This document shows, in pieces, positions 50,929-57,839 of a stretch of DNA of 64,000 nucleotides. The DNA comes from Rhodanobacter denitrificans (lineage in GTDB: Bacteria > Pseudomonadota > Gammaproteobacteria > Xanthomonadales > Rhodanobacteraceae). How positions within the stretch are numbered: position 1 is the first letter of the stretch; each line of letters opens with the position of its first letter. The notes under the pieces are model-generated. The model did not search any database, had not been told where the DNA came from, and worked only from the letters and a program-made list of their open reading frames with translations. A program made the position numbers and the translations under genes. The stretch is from assembly GCA_017848855.1 (NCBI GenBank), contig JAFIHF010000004.1:170086-234085 (forward strand), in the 5' to 3' direction.

Positions 50929-52484
50929 GCGACTCTCCTCAGGCGGCTGCGCTCGGCCATGCCGTAGAGGTAGTCCAGGCTGTCGAAGCGGTAGCTCTCG
51001 AATTCGAGGCCGTTGTGATCGGCCAGGTGGATGCGCGGCTGGCCGAAGTCCAGACGCGGCAGCAGGTAGTAATCCAATGCCGCCTGATTGCTGTCATCCA
51101 GACGCACGGCGACCGTGATGTCCGGTGTGAGGCTGGTGTCGAAGCGCACCTTCCAGCGGCGGCGACCGTTGTCGAGCAGTTGGCAGCGTGACAGCACCAG
51201 CGAGACGGTGAACTCGCGGTTGACCGTGAGCAGGTCGGTCGCCGGATCGCGCACGACCGCGCCGCCGACCTCCGCGATCATCCGCTCGGTTTGGCCGACG
51301 ATCTCCGGGTGGAGGCGGCGCAGGAACTGGTTGACCTCCAGATACTGGTAGTCCCGATCCGGCGTGAAGCCTACCGTCTGGTAGGCGCGGATCAGGCTGC
51401 CGAAGCGGTGCGCGTAGGCTGCCGCCGAGGGCATCCCCTCGGTCTCGTCGATGATCAGGCCGGAGAGGTAGCCGTGCTGCTGGAAGAGCCGCCGCAGCTT
51501 CTCGATCAGTTCCTCGTCGCTGAAGCGGTGGGCGCGTTCGCGCAGGATGCCTTGCGCCGTGTAGAACAGGTTGGGTGGCACGATGCCCTCGAACGCGCCT
51601 TCCTTCTTGATCCACATCTCCGGGCGGTTCACCACGCGCACCTTCTTGAGCTTGAAGGAGCGCCGGTTGTAGACGTTGTTGCCGATGTATTTCTCATTGG
51701 ACAACACCTCGCGCACCGTGGCCCGCGTCCAGTCGCGCCCGAGGTCGGTCTGGATGCCACGGGTGTTGAGCCGGTCGGCGATTTCGGATTCGAACAGGCC
51801 GTCCTCGACGAACCAGCGGTAGATCTGGTTCACGACCGCCACTTCCTCGTCCGGGCCAGGCTGCAGGATCACGCGGTCGGTTTGCAGGCTCTTGTGCTCA
51901 CCACGGGAAAGCTGCCCCTTCACCGAGCCGGACTGGTCGATCAGCACGCGTCGCAGACCGTAGCCCGCTGGCCCGCCTTGGCGGAATCCGAGTTCGATCA
52001 GGCGGCACTGCCCGGCGAACACCTTCGCCGACAGCTCGCGGCTGTATTCGCCTGCCATCGCGCGCTTGACGCCCTTGACGATGGTGGACACCGGCGAGCC
52101 GTCGTTCTCGAACTGCTCGGCGCAGTAGGCGACCTGGATGCCGGCGCGGCGGCAGATGTATTCGTAGTAGGCGCTTTCGTCGGCGTCCTGGAACCGGCCC
52201 CAGCGGCTCACGTCGTAGACGAGGATGATCTGGAAGTCGGCCTTGCCCGCCTGAACGTCGCCGATCAGTTGCTGGAGCGCCTGCCGACCGTCGATGCGCA
52301 GACCGCTCTTGCCCTCGTCGGCGTAGGTGCGGACGATGTCGATGTTGCGCCGGGTGGCGTACTCGCGGATTTTGTCGGCCTGGTTCTCCGTCGAGTATTG
52401 CTGGTGCTCGGTGGACATGCGCACGTACTGCGCGGCGCGGAACACCGGCCCCGGCGGGCTTATAGGCGATTCGTTCGATTGCAT
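50925..52484 (-). CDS. Large serine recombinase (site-specific integrase)
   Basis: A ~519-residue protein. It has AAQYVRMSTEHQQYSTENQA with the nucleophilic Ser near residue 24, IILVYDVSRWGRFQDADESA, and the recombinase domain segment NTRGIQTDLGRDWTRATVR, as in large serine integrases. ATG 52484 is preferred, with GGAG upstream; a GTG at 52496 is in frame. It is the only integrase-like gene seen and likely mobilises the element. No tyrosine recombinase is present in the window. Confidence 0.92.
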   Translation of the reverse strand: MQSNESPISPPGPVFRAAQYVRMSTEHQQYSTENQADKIREYATRRNIDIVRTYADEGKSGLRIDGRQALQQLIGDVQAGKADFQIILVYDVSRWGRFQDADESAYYEYICRRAGIQVAYCAEQFENDGSPVSTIVKGVKRAMAGEYSRELSAKVFAGQCRLIELGFRQGGPAGYGLRRVLIDQSGSVKGQLSRGEHKSLQTDRVILQPGPDEEVAVVNQIYRWFVEDGLFESEIADRLNTRGIQTDLGRDWTRATVREVLSNEKYIGNNVYNRRSFKLKKVRVVNRPEMWIKKEGAFEGIVPPNLFYTAQGILRERAHRFSDEELIEKLRRLFQQHGYLSGLIIDETEGMPSAAAYAHRFGSLIRAYQTVGFTPDRDYQYLEVNQFLRRLHPEIVGQTERMIAEVGGAVVRDPATDLLTVNREFTVSLVLSRCQLLDNGRRRWKVRFDTSLTPDITVAVRLDDSNQAALDYYLLPRLDFGQPRIHLADHNGLEFESYRFDSLDYLYGMAERSRLRRVA

Positions 52485-52622
52485 AGACCCGGTCACTCCG
52501 TGATTGGCGATCTCGGGTCTGCCGCCCCTTCAATGGACGCGCCGCCGCCGCACGGCGGCAACGCACACGGTTGGAATCGTTGCCATGCAGGATGTTCGAG
52601 AGAACCCGTTTTGGAAGCAAAG

Positions 52623-53090
52623 TTACGGGCGAATCGACGAGGCGTCGATCACGTCCTCTCTTGACACGTCCATCTTGCACGGACACGTCACGCAGACCGG
52701 CGTGATCTCGACGACCCACGAGTCGCCGTTTTCCCTCGGCAATGCCGGATGCCGCGTGATGCGGTACAGGCCGCTCGGCAGGTCGCACACGTCCATCTTT
52801 GCAAGTTCGACGTTTCGGCCCAGATCCCGCGACCGCTGCTGCTCGCGGTTGCGCTGCACGTACTCTGACCGGGCGTCGCGGTAGTTGCGCCAGTAGTCCT
52901 GGTTGCGCTGCGACCACGCCTGCTGGGCGGCACGCTGGTTGATCCGGTAGTCGGGATCGGACTGGAGCTTGGCCCGCTGCCACTGTCGCTTGCGGGCGCG
53001 CTGGCAATCGGGCGCGGAACAGAAGGCTTGATCGGGAACTTGTGGGCGCGGGTCGAAGGGCTTGTCGCAGCAGGCGCAGCGTTGGGTCAT
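52623..53090 (-). CDS. Cys-rich hypothetical protein next to the recombinase
   Basis: A ~155-residue protein starting MTQRCACCDKPFDPRPQVPD. An N-terminal zinc-ribbon-like set (CACC, CSAPDC) is followed by a highly charged helical linker and a C-terminal beta segment (WVVEITPVCVTCPCKMDVSR) with a second Cys cluster. ATG 53090 has GGAG 8 nt upstream; an earlier ATG at 53105 is less likely. It is read in the same direction as the recombinase operon 139 bp away. It may be an accessory factor, but the function is unknown. Confidence 0.65.
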   Translation of the reverse strand: MTQRCACCDKPFDPRPQVPDQAFCSAPDCQRARKRQWQRAKLQSDPDYRINQRAAQQAWSQRNQDYWRNYRDARSEYVQRNREQQRSRDLGRNVELAKMDVCDLPSGLYRITRHPALPRENGDSWVVEITPVCVTCPCKMDVSREDVIDASSIRP

Positions 53091-53233
53091 CGTCGGTGTC
53101 TCCATGCAAAAAAGCCGCTGGAAACCGCGACGGCACTGCTGCCGCCCTCACGGGTGGGGGTACGCTGGGCCTCAATCCCTCAGTGGGGCGTTCTCATCGT
53201 CTGGGATGTGCGTCCAGTGGCGCGGTTCCTATT

Positions 53234-53275
53234 CATCGGTTGTTATTGACATCTACCGATGTTATGGAACAATAT
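53234..53275 (+). promoter_or_regulatory. Promoter and operator of abiE
   Basis: TTGACA at 53246-53251 is followed 18 bp later by CAATAT, in front of abiEi. CATCGGT at 53234-53240 pairs with ACCGATG at 53255-53261, a perfect 7-bp repeat spanning the -35 box. A second dyad, TGACATC TACC GATGTTA (53247-53264), overlaps it. AbiEi antitoxins are known to autorepress by binding inverted repeats in their promoter. Confidence 0.65.
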
Positions 53276-53283
53276 GCCGGATC

Positions 53284-53883
53284 ATGGACACGACCGCTGA
53301 CAAGCTGCTGGAGCTGGTGCGCACGCAGGGACTGCTGCGCCCACACGATCTGGCCCCGCTGGGCATCCCACGGGTGGCCCTGACGCGGGCGGTGCGGCGC
53401 GGGCAACTGGAACGCGTCGGGCGCGGCCTGTACGGCCTCATGGCGCGTCCGGTGTCGGCCCACGGCACGCTGGCCGAGGTCGCGCGGCGCGTACCTAAGG
53501 GCGTGGTATGCCTGCTGTCGGCGCTGCGTTTCCACGACCTGACCACGCAGGCCCCGTTCGAGGTGTGGCTGGCCATCGACAACAAGGCGGCGACGCCGAA
53601 GCTGGACTACCCACCGCTGCGCCTCGTGCGCTTCTCCGGCGCGGCGCTGACCGAAGGCGTCGAGGAGCACGTCGTCGATGGCGTCACCGTCCGTGTCACC
53701 AGCGTTGCCAAGACGGTCGCCGACTGCTTCAAGTACCGCAACAAGATCGGTCTCGACGTGGCGCTGGAGGCGCTGCGCGAGGCATGGGCTGCCCGCCGCA
53801 TGACCAGCGACGAGATCTGGCACTACGCCAAGATCGACCGCGTGGCCAACGTGATGCGCCCCTATCTGGAGAGCCTGGCATGA
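53284..53883 (+). CDS. abiEi: AbiEi antitoxin (type IV toxin-antitoxin)
   Basis: A 199-residue protein starting MDTTADKLLELVRTQGLLRP. The N-terminal winged helix (LRPHDLAPLGIPRVALTRAV, VGRGLYGL) binds DNA. The C-terminal part (VTSVAKTVADCFKYRNKIGL) is the antitoxin domain of this family. It overlaps abiEii by 4 bp, so antitoxin and toxin are co-translated. It represses its own promoter and counteracts AbiEii. Confidence 0.9.
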   Translation: MDTTADKLLELVRTQGLLRPHDLAPLGIPRVALTRAVRRGQLERVGRGLYGLMARPVSAHGTLAEVARRVPKGVVCLLSALRFHDLTTQAPFEVWLAIDNKAATPKLDYPPLRLVRFSGAALTEGVEEHVVDGVTVRVTSVAKTVADCFKYRNKIGLDVALEALREAWAARRMTSDEIWHYAKIDRVANVMRPYLESLA

Positions 53884-54788
53884 ACCAGCGCAACATCGCC
53901 GCATCGGTTCGTGCCCGGCTGCTCAACAAGGCTCGTGCCGAAAAGCTCGACTTCAATTTGCTGCTGACCCGCTATGCGCTGGAGCGGATGCTGTACCGCC
54001 TGAGTGTCTCGGAGCAGCGCGGGCAGTTCCTGTTGAAAGGCGCACTGCTGTTCGATCTCTGGTTCGACGTGCCGCATCGCCCGACGCACGATGCCGACCT
54101 GCTGGGCTTCGGCTCTGCCGAGCTGCCGCATCTGGAGAACCTGTTCCGCGAAATCAGTCAGATCACCAGCGACGACGGCATCGTGTTTCAGGCTGACAGC
54201 GTGAAGGCCGCTGAAATCCGTAAGGAGGCCAACTACGCGGGCGTCCGCGTCACGCTGCTGGGGCTGCTGGACAACGCGCGCTGTCCGGTGCAGATCGACA
54301 TCGGCTTCGGCGACGCCGTCACGCCCGCGCCGGAAAACGTGCAATACCCGGTCATCCTTGACGGCATGCCGCAGCCGCAACTGCGGATATATCCCCGCTA
54401 CACGGTCGTCGCCGAAAAGCTCGAAGCGATGGTCAAGCTCGGCATCCTCAACAGCCGGATGAAGGACTACTTCGACCTGTGGGTTCTGGCCCGGCATTCC
54501 GATTTCGATGGCGCGGTGCTGGCGCAGGCGATTCGTGCCACCTTCGAGCGCCGGGGCACGGGTATCCCGTCCGGCGCGCCGTTGGGCCTGACCGACGAGT
54601 TCGGTCTGGACGAGCAAAAGACCAAGCAGTGGCAGGCGTTCCTGCGCAAGAACACCTTGGAGCCGATGCCGCTGATCACGGTGATCGAGACGTTGCTCGA
54701 AATCCTGCTGCCGGTGCTGACGGCGCTCTCGGCGGGCAGCGGCTTCGACCAGCAGTGGCGGGCAGGCGCGGGATGGGATGCGACCTGA
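53880..54788 (+). CDS. abiEii: AbiEii nucleotidyltransferase toxin
   Basis: A 302-residue protein. LKGALLFDLWF followed by RPTHDADLLG shows the nucleotidyltransferase active site with the DxD pair. VQIDIGFGDAV and YTVVAEKLEAMVKLG match the AbiEii core. It nucleotidylates tRNA or a similar target and halts growth after phage infection. ATG 53880 overlaps the abiEi stop. The catalytic residues look intact. Confidence 0.92.
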   Translation: MNQRNIAASVRARLLNKARAEKLDFNLLLTRYALERMLYRLSVSEQRGQFLLKGALLFDLWFDVPHRPTHDADLLGFGSAELPHLENLFREISQITSDDGIVFQADSVKAAEIRKEANYAGVRVTLLGLLDNARCPVQIDIGFGDAVTPAPENVQYPVILDGMPQPQLRIYPRYTVVAEKLEAMVKLGILNSRMKDYFDLWVLARHSDFDGAVLAQAIRATFERRGTGIPSGAPLGLTDEFGLDEQKTKQWQAFLRKNTLEPMPLITVIETLLEILLPVLTALSAGSGFDQQWRAGAGWDAT

Positions 54789-54807
54789 CGTCAGACCAGC
54801 GCGCCAG

Positions 54808-54830
54808 TTCGATTCCGTTTGGGAATCGAA
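54808..54830. repeat. Perfect 9-bp hairpin downstream of abiEii
   Basis: TTCGATTCC, five bases, GGAATCGAA. It lies 20 bp after the toxin stop and lacks a T-run, so it is a weak terminator or a protein site. The sequence resembles a tRNA T-arm, but no acceptor or anticodon arms flank it. Confidence 0.45.
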
Positions 54831-54857
54831 CCGCAGACCATCGAAGGGCGAGGCGGC

Positions 54858-54905
54858 TGTTCCGTTTCTTCGTCCAACGCTATGATTCGCCGATGAAACG
54901 GAACA
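54858..54905. repeat. 11-bp perfect inverted repeat, 26-nt centre
   Basis: TGTTCCGTTTC at 54858-54868 and GAAACGGAACA at 54895-54905. It lies in the 254-bp gap between abiEii and the minus-strand HTH gene, next to the hairpin at 54808. It could be a recombination or regulatory site near the element's right end. No other features were seen in this gap. Confidence 0.5.
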
Positions 54906-55042
54906 TGGCTGGCCGGCTACGTGGCGGCTGGCCTGCGCCATTTCAACACCCACTTACACCCATTCCCCGGTGTCGGGCTGCACCCAGCGGTGCGTCGGCG
55001 ACCACCCATCCGGCCCGGAGTAGATCGGCGCGGATGCTGCGG

Positions 55043-55516
55043 TCAGGCGGGCAACGATGCCAAGGCGTGCAGCAGCGATCTGCTCTGGCTCGCGGGGGCG
55101 GCTTTCACATCGATGCCCTGATCTTGGGCGTCTTGCACCCATCGCTTGGCCCACGCCATGACCTCGTCGCGGTCGAACCGGACGAGTTTCTGGACTCGAC
55201 GATGCGGGATGCCCAACGCCTCGCGCATCTGCTTCTGCGTGAAGATGTAGAGGGGCAGCCCGGTCACATACGAAATCTCGCGTGGGTCCATCAACGTCGA
55301 GCCGCTCGGAAGAACGACGTCGGATGCTTGCTCCCAAGTCGATGCCCGGAGGGCCTTGGATTCGAAGTCGAAGACTTCGTCGATGGGGTACACGACGCGC
55401 TTGGACATCTTCATGAACCGAGGCCCGCGTCCCTCGCTGCGCCAGCGTTGAAGGGTCTTGGGACTGATGTTCCAGCGCGTGGCCAGCTCGTTTTCGTTCA
55501 TCATCATCTTCTGCAT
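55043..55516 (-). CDS. Two-HTH DNA-binding protein, excisionase/regulator-like
   Basis: A 157-residue protein starting MQKMMMNENELATRWNISPK. The N-terminal MerR/AlpA-like HTH (ELATRWNISPKTLQRWRSEG) and a second similar motif (TQKQMREALGIPHRRVQKLV) are visible. GGAG precedes ATG 55516. It is the outermost gene of the phage side. Its small size and HTH content fit an excisionase or element regulator. Upstream of it lies a weak relative of the promoter repeats (GAAGCCAAG and AACGC). Confidence 0.65.
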   Translation of the reverse strand: MQKMMMNENELATRWNISPKTLQRWRSEGRGPRFMKMSKRVVYPIDEVFDFESKALRASTWEQASDVVLPSGSTLMDPREISYVTGLPLYIFTQKQMREALGIPHRRVQKLVRFDRDEVMAWAKRWVQDAQDQGIDVKAAPASQSRSLLHALASLPA

Positions 55517-56082
55517 GGTTGACTCCGTCAGTGGTTGAAGGCAACGCATTCAGGCGTGGCATCGGCCGCGAAGCCAAGTCCTCGGTATGGCCTCATGCAG
55601 TTTCAGCGCAACGAGAGCGTGAGCGGGTTTTACATATGTCCCTGCCCATTCCGCCAATACCCGCCGCTATGGGGACGTCTCGGCATGGGTGGAGATATCC
55701 GGTTCCATTTGCTGTTAAAATCCACCACCATTTTCACGCACAAAACCCGCTCACCCGAGCGGGCTTTGTTTTTGTGTCATCGCTCTGGCACTGCTCGCCA
55801 TTCCTGATTCTTGGCGAAAACCGCACACGCATGTAGCGCAAAAGCGCCATGTCATCATGACCTCGCAACCATCAAGCATCATGGAAGCCTCCAGGCGTTG
55901 GCTTCGCGCACTCAAGCTTCGCACCCGTATCCGGTTGTAGCAGTCGCTTCAGCTGATCACGGAGCTGACCACCGGGATCGGCTTTCCCCAAAGCCAACGA
56001 ATTCACGGAGCCAGCCATGCTTTTCGCCTGCGCTTCATTTCCCTGATCGATTCGCCCCGTCGGGCCAGGCGCAGCGAGCCGA
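55517..56082. other. Non-coding stretch at the right element boundary
   Basis: No convincing gene is visible. It contains a partial promoter-repeat relative near 55543-55580, a 13-bp inverted repeat (55619-55631 and 55742-55754), and a terminator. To its right the sequence changes to chromosomal-type genes. The right attachment site may lie here, but no target gene or direct repeat can be assigned without the left end. Confidence 0.5.
55741..55773 (+). terminator. Strong Rho-independent terminator
   Basis: CCCGCTC, ACCC, GAGCGGG forms a 7-bp stem with CTTTGTTTTT after it. The left arm also pairs with 55619-55631. It would end transcription coming from the element side. Confidence 0.75.
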
Positions 56083-56424
56083 TCAGGCCGTGGCGTGCCT
56101 TGGCTTGGGCTTGGCGGTCAGCGTGATATGCAGATCGCAGCCCACCGCGTCGGCGTAGCGGCGCAGCGTGGCGACGGGCGGCACATGTTTGTGGCTGCCG
56201 GCGCTCGACTCCAGCCGCGCGACGGTGGCCTGCGCCACGCCCATGCTGTCGGCCACGTCAGCTTGCGTCATGCCCGCGGCTTGCCGCGCGCGCAGCAGTT
56301 CGCCCAGCACCGCGAATTCATCCGCCAGCACGTTGTACGCCTCGGCAAAGCCAGGCCGCTTCATCCAGCGTTTATGCGCGGCGTCCACGTTGAAGGGAAC
56401 CGGGCTACAGCGCCCGGCCTTCAT
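56083..56424 (-). CDS. HigA-like XRE antitoxin/regulator
   Basis: A 113-residue protein. The HTH (GMTQADVADSMGVAQATVAR) and ending TLRRYADAVGCDLHITL are the XRE/HigA antitoxin layout. The ATG overlaps the stop of the preceding antitoxin (ATGA), so both are read together. It is the second antitoxin of a three-gene unit whose toxin is broken. It may now serve only as a transcriptional regulator. Confidence 0.75.
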   Translation of the reverse strand: MKAGRCSPVPFNVDAAHKRWMKRPGFAEAYNVLADEFAVLGELLRARQAAGMTQADVADSMGVAQATVARLESSAGSHKHVPPVATLRRYADAVGCDLHITLTAKPKPRHATA

Positions 56425-56789
56425 GCCGCGTGCGCCGCATGTGAAGCGCGACGCGGTTTCGGTTTCGGTTTCGGTTTCGCCGTTGCCGGTGCCACGGTCA
56501 GGCGCAGGTCGAAGGCGGACAAGATCGCCGCCAGCGTGTCCAGGCGCGGATTGCCCTTGTCCGAAAGCGTGCGGTACAGCGATTCGCGGCTCAGGCCGGT
56601 GCGCCGTGCCAGCTCGGTCATGCCCAGCACATCGGCGGCGGTGCGCAGCGCCAGCGGCAATGCACGCGTGTCGCCGTCGCGCATGACCTCGGCGAGAAAA
56701 CCGGGCAGGTCATCCGGCGCCAGCAGGCTTGCCGCGTCGAAAGCGACGCTAGCGGCGTGCTTGATAGTCTTTCCAGTAGTCGTGGGCAC
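56421..56789 (-). CDS. Addiction-module antidote protein (TIGR02684-like)
   Basis: A 122-residue protein. LRTAADVLGMTELARRTGLS then RESLYRTLSDKGNPRLDTLA is the family HTH region, and it ends in a Lys/Pro repeat tail. GTG 56789 is chosen because AAGGA lies 9 nt upstream; a TTG 6 bp upstream is also in frame. The start lies inside the 3' end of the broken toxin gene, as in intact modules of this family. It appears intact and could still bind its promoter. Confidence 0.75.
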   Translation of the reverse strand: MPTTTGKTIKHAASVAFDAASLLAPDDLPGFLAEVMRDGDTRALPLALRTAADVLGMTELARRTGLSRESLYRTLSDKGNPRLDTLAAILSAFDLRLTVAPATAKPKPKPKPRRASHAAHAA

Positions 56790-57074
56790 GTTCAATGTCC
56801 TTTGCTTGGGTGCGCTTGTCGCCTGCGCACAACAGCAACACCAGCGTTGCGCCATCCTGCCCGCAGTACACGCGGTTCCAGGGCCGGCATCTATCCGCAA
56901 CTCGAATACGCCGGCACCTACCGGCCTCCAGTCGCCCCGGTTGCCTGCCTACATCCGCAGCACGCGCGCCGCGATGGCCTGAATGGCGCGGCGGTCGCGC
57001 AATGCGGCCAGCCACTCGGCAAACGGAACGTGTCCGTCTGCGGTCTGGTACTGCTGAACCTCTATGTTCGGCAT
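56749..57074 (-). pseudogene. RelE/HigB-type killer toxin (TIGR02683-like), inactivated
   Basis: The start ATG at 57074 (MPNIEVQQYQTADGHVPFAE) opens a typical toxin, but a TAG stop replaces codon 42 (56949-56951). The frame then reads AGNRGDWRPVGAGVFELRID, and a one-base deletion near 56876-56879 shifts it. The last ~40 residues (RVYCGQDGATLVLLLCAGDK, DIERAHDYWKDYQARR) are found in another frame. Two independent lesions show decay. The antitoxins downstream remain open. Confidence 0.8.
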
Positions 57075-57113
57075 AGTAGCTTAAAAACTACACTTGAGGA
57101 TGAACACGCACCA

Positions 57114-57206
57114 TCACTTTGCACGCTGGCGCTTGAGCATGGTCACGGTGCACGGCTTGGCGGTCAGCGGGTGGTGCGGCGTCTTCAGTTCACCCGCATC
57201 TTGCAT
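57114..57206 (-). CDS. Possible 30-residue peptide
   Basis: An ORF reading MQDAGELKTPHHPLTAKPCT then VTMLKRQRAK, with GGAG 7 nt before the ATG. The sequence looks non-random but matches nothing known to me. It lies in the otherwise unassigned gap between the toxin remnant and the secreted protein. It may be a gene fragment. Confidence 0.25.
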   Translation of the reverse strand: MQDAGELKTPHHPLTAKPCTVTMLKRQRAK

Positions 57207-57358
57207 TGCGATGCTCCGCGCAGAAAGACGATCAGGAGCACTTCGGGCAATGCGGTCGCGGCGCACGCAGACTGCCAACTGGAGCCGGTTTTGCCTTGTT
57301 GGTCGGTGGTAGCTTCCGGCACGGGCAGCCGCCCTCCACACCAGACAAGGGGACCACC

Positions 57359-57820
57359 ATGCGCATGTTGACTCGTGCAATCTTTGCGGCGTCGCTCGCC
57401 ATCGCCACCGGGGCCGCCTTTGCGGCCACGCCTGCCACCGGCCTTGGCCAGTCCTGGCCGAATGCCCGGGACGTGAGCACGAACCCGAACTTCCATGTGT
57501 ACGTGTTCGCCCTGGGCGGCGTCAATTACATCCAGGTCAACGATTACAACGGCAACGTACTCGGCAGCATCGGCACCGCGGGCGGCCAGTTCATCACGCT
57601 GCCGATCGGCCGGTTCGCCCAGCAGGTCGCCACGCCCGACCAGCCGGCCAGCGCGTCCACGACTGCCACGCCGGTCGCATCGTCCACCATGGTCTACAAC
57701 GACGGCACCACGGCGGTGACGGCCACTCCATTGAGCGATGGCACCATGCGCCTCAATGCTGCAGCGGCCACAGGTATCTGCAACGACCCGGTCGACTGCA
57801 GCATGAAGGGCATCCACTGA
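57359..57820 (+). CDS. Secreted small protein, unknown function
   Basis: A 153-residue protein. MRMLTRAIFAASLAIATGAA with FAATPA is a clear Sec signal peptide with an Ala-x-Ala cut site. The mature part (YVFALGGVNYIQVNDYNGNV, GTAGGQFITLPIGRFAQQVA) is beta-rich and ends with two Cys (ICNDPVDC). AGGGGACC precedes the start. It is likely periplasmic or secreted and of the kind seen in Xanthomonadales. An earlier in-frame Met at 57206 lacks a signal and is not chosen. Confidence 0.7.
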   Translation: MRMLTRAIFAASLAIATGAAFAATPATGLGQSWPNARDVSTNPNFHVYVFALGGVNYIQVNDYNGNVLGSIGTAGGQFITLPIGRFAQQVATPDQPASASTTATPVASSTMVYNDGTTAVTATPLSDGTMRLNAAAATGICNDPVDCSMKGIH

Positions 57821-57839
57821 CGCTTGCAGCCACCCCACG

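Noticed and set aside
54808-54830. tRNA fragment
   Set aside because: Only a T-arm-like 9-bp hairpin; no acceptor, D or anticodon stems.
55543-55580. Sixth promoter repeat
   Set aside because: It keeps GAAGCCAAG and AACGC but spacing is 25 bp and the -10-like box is lost. Treated as a diverged relative at most.
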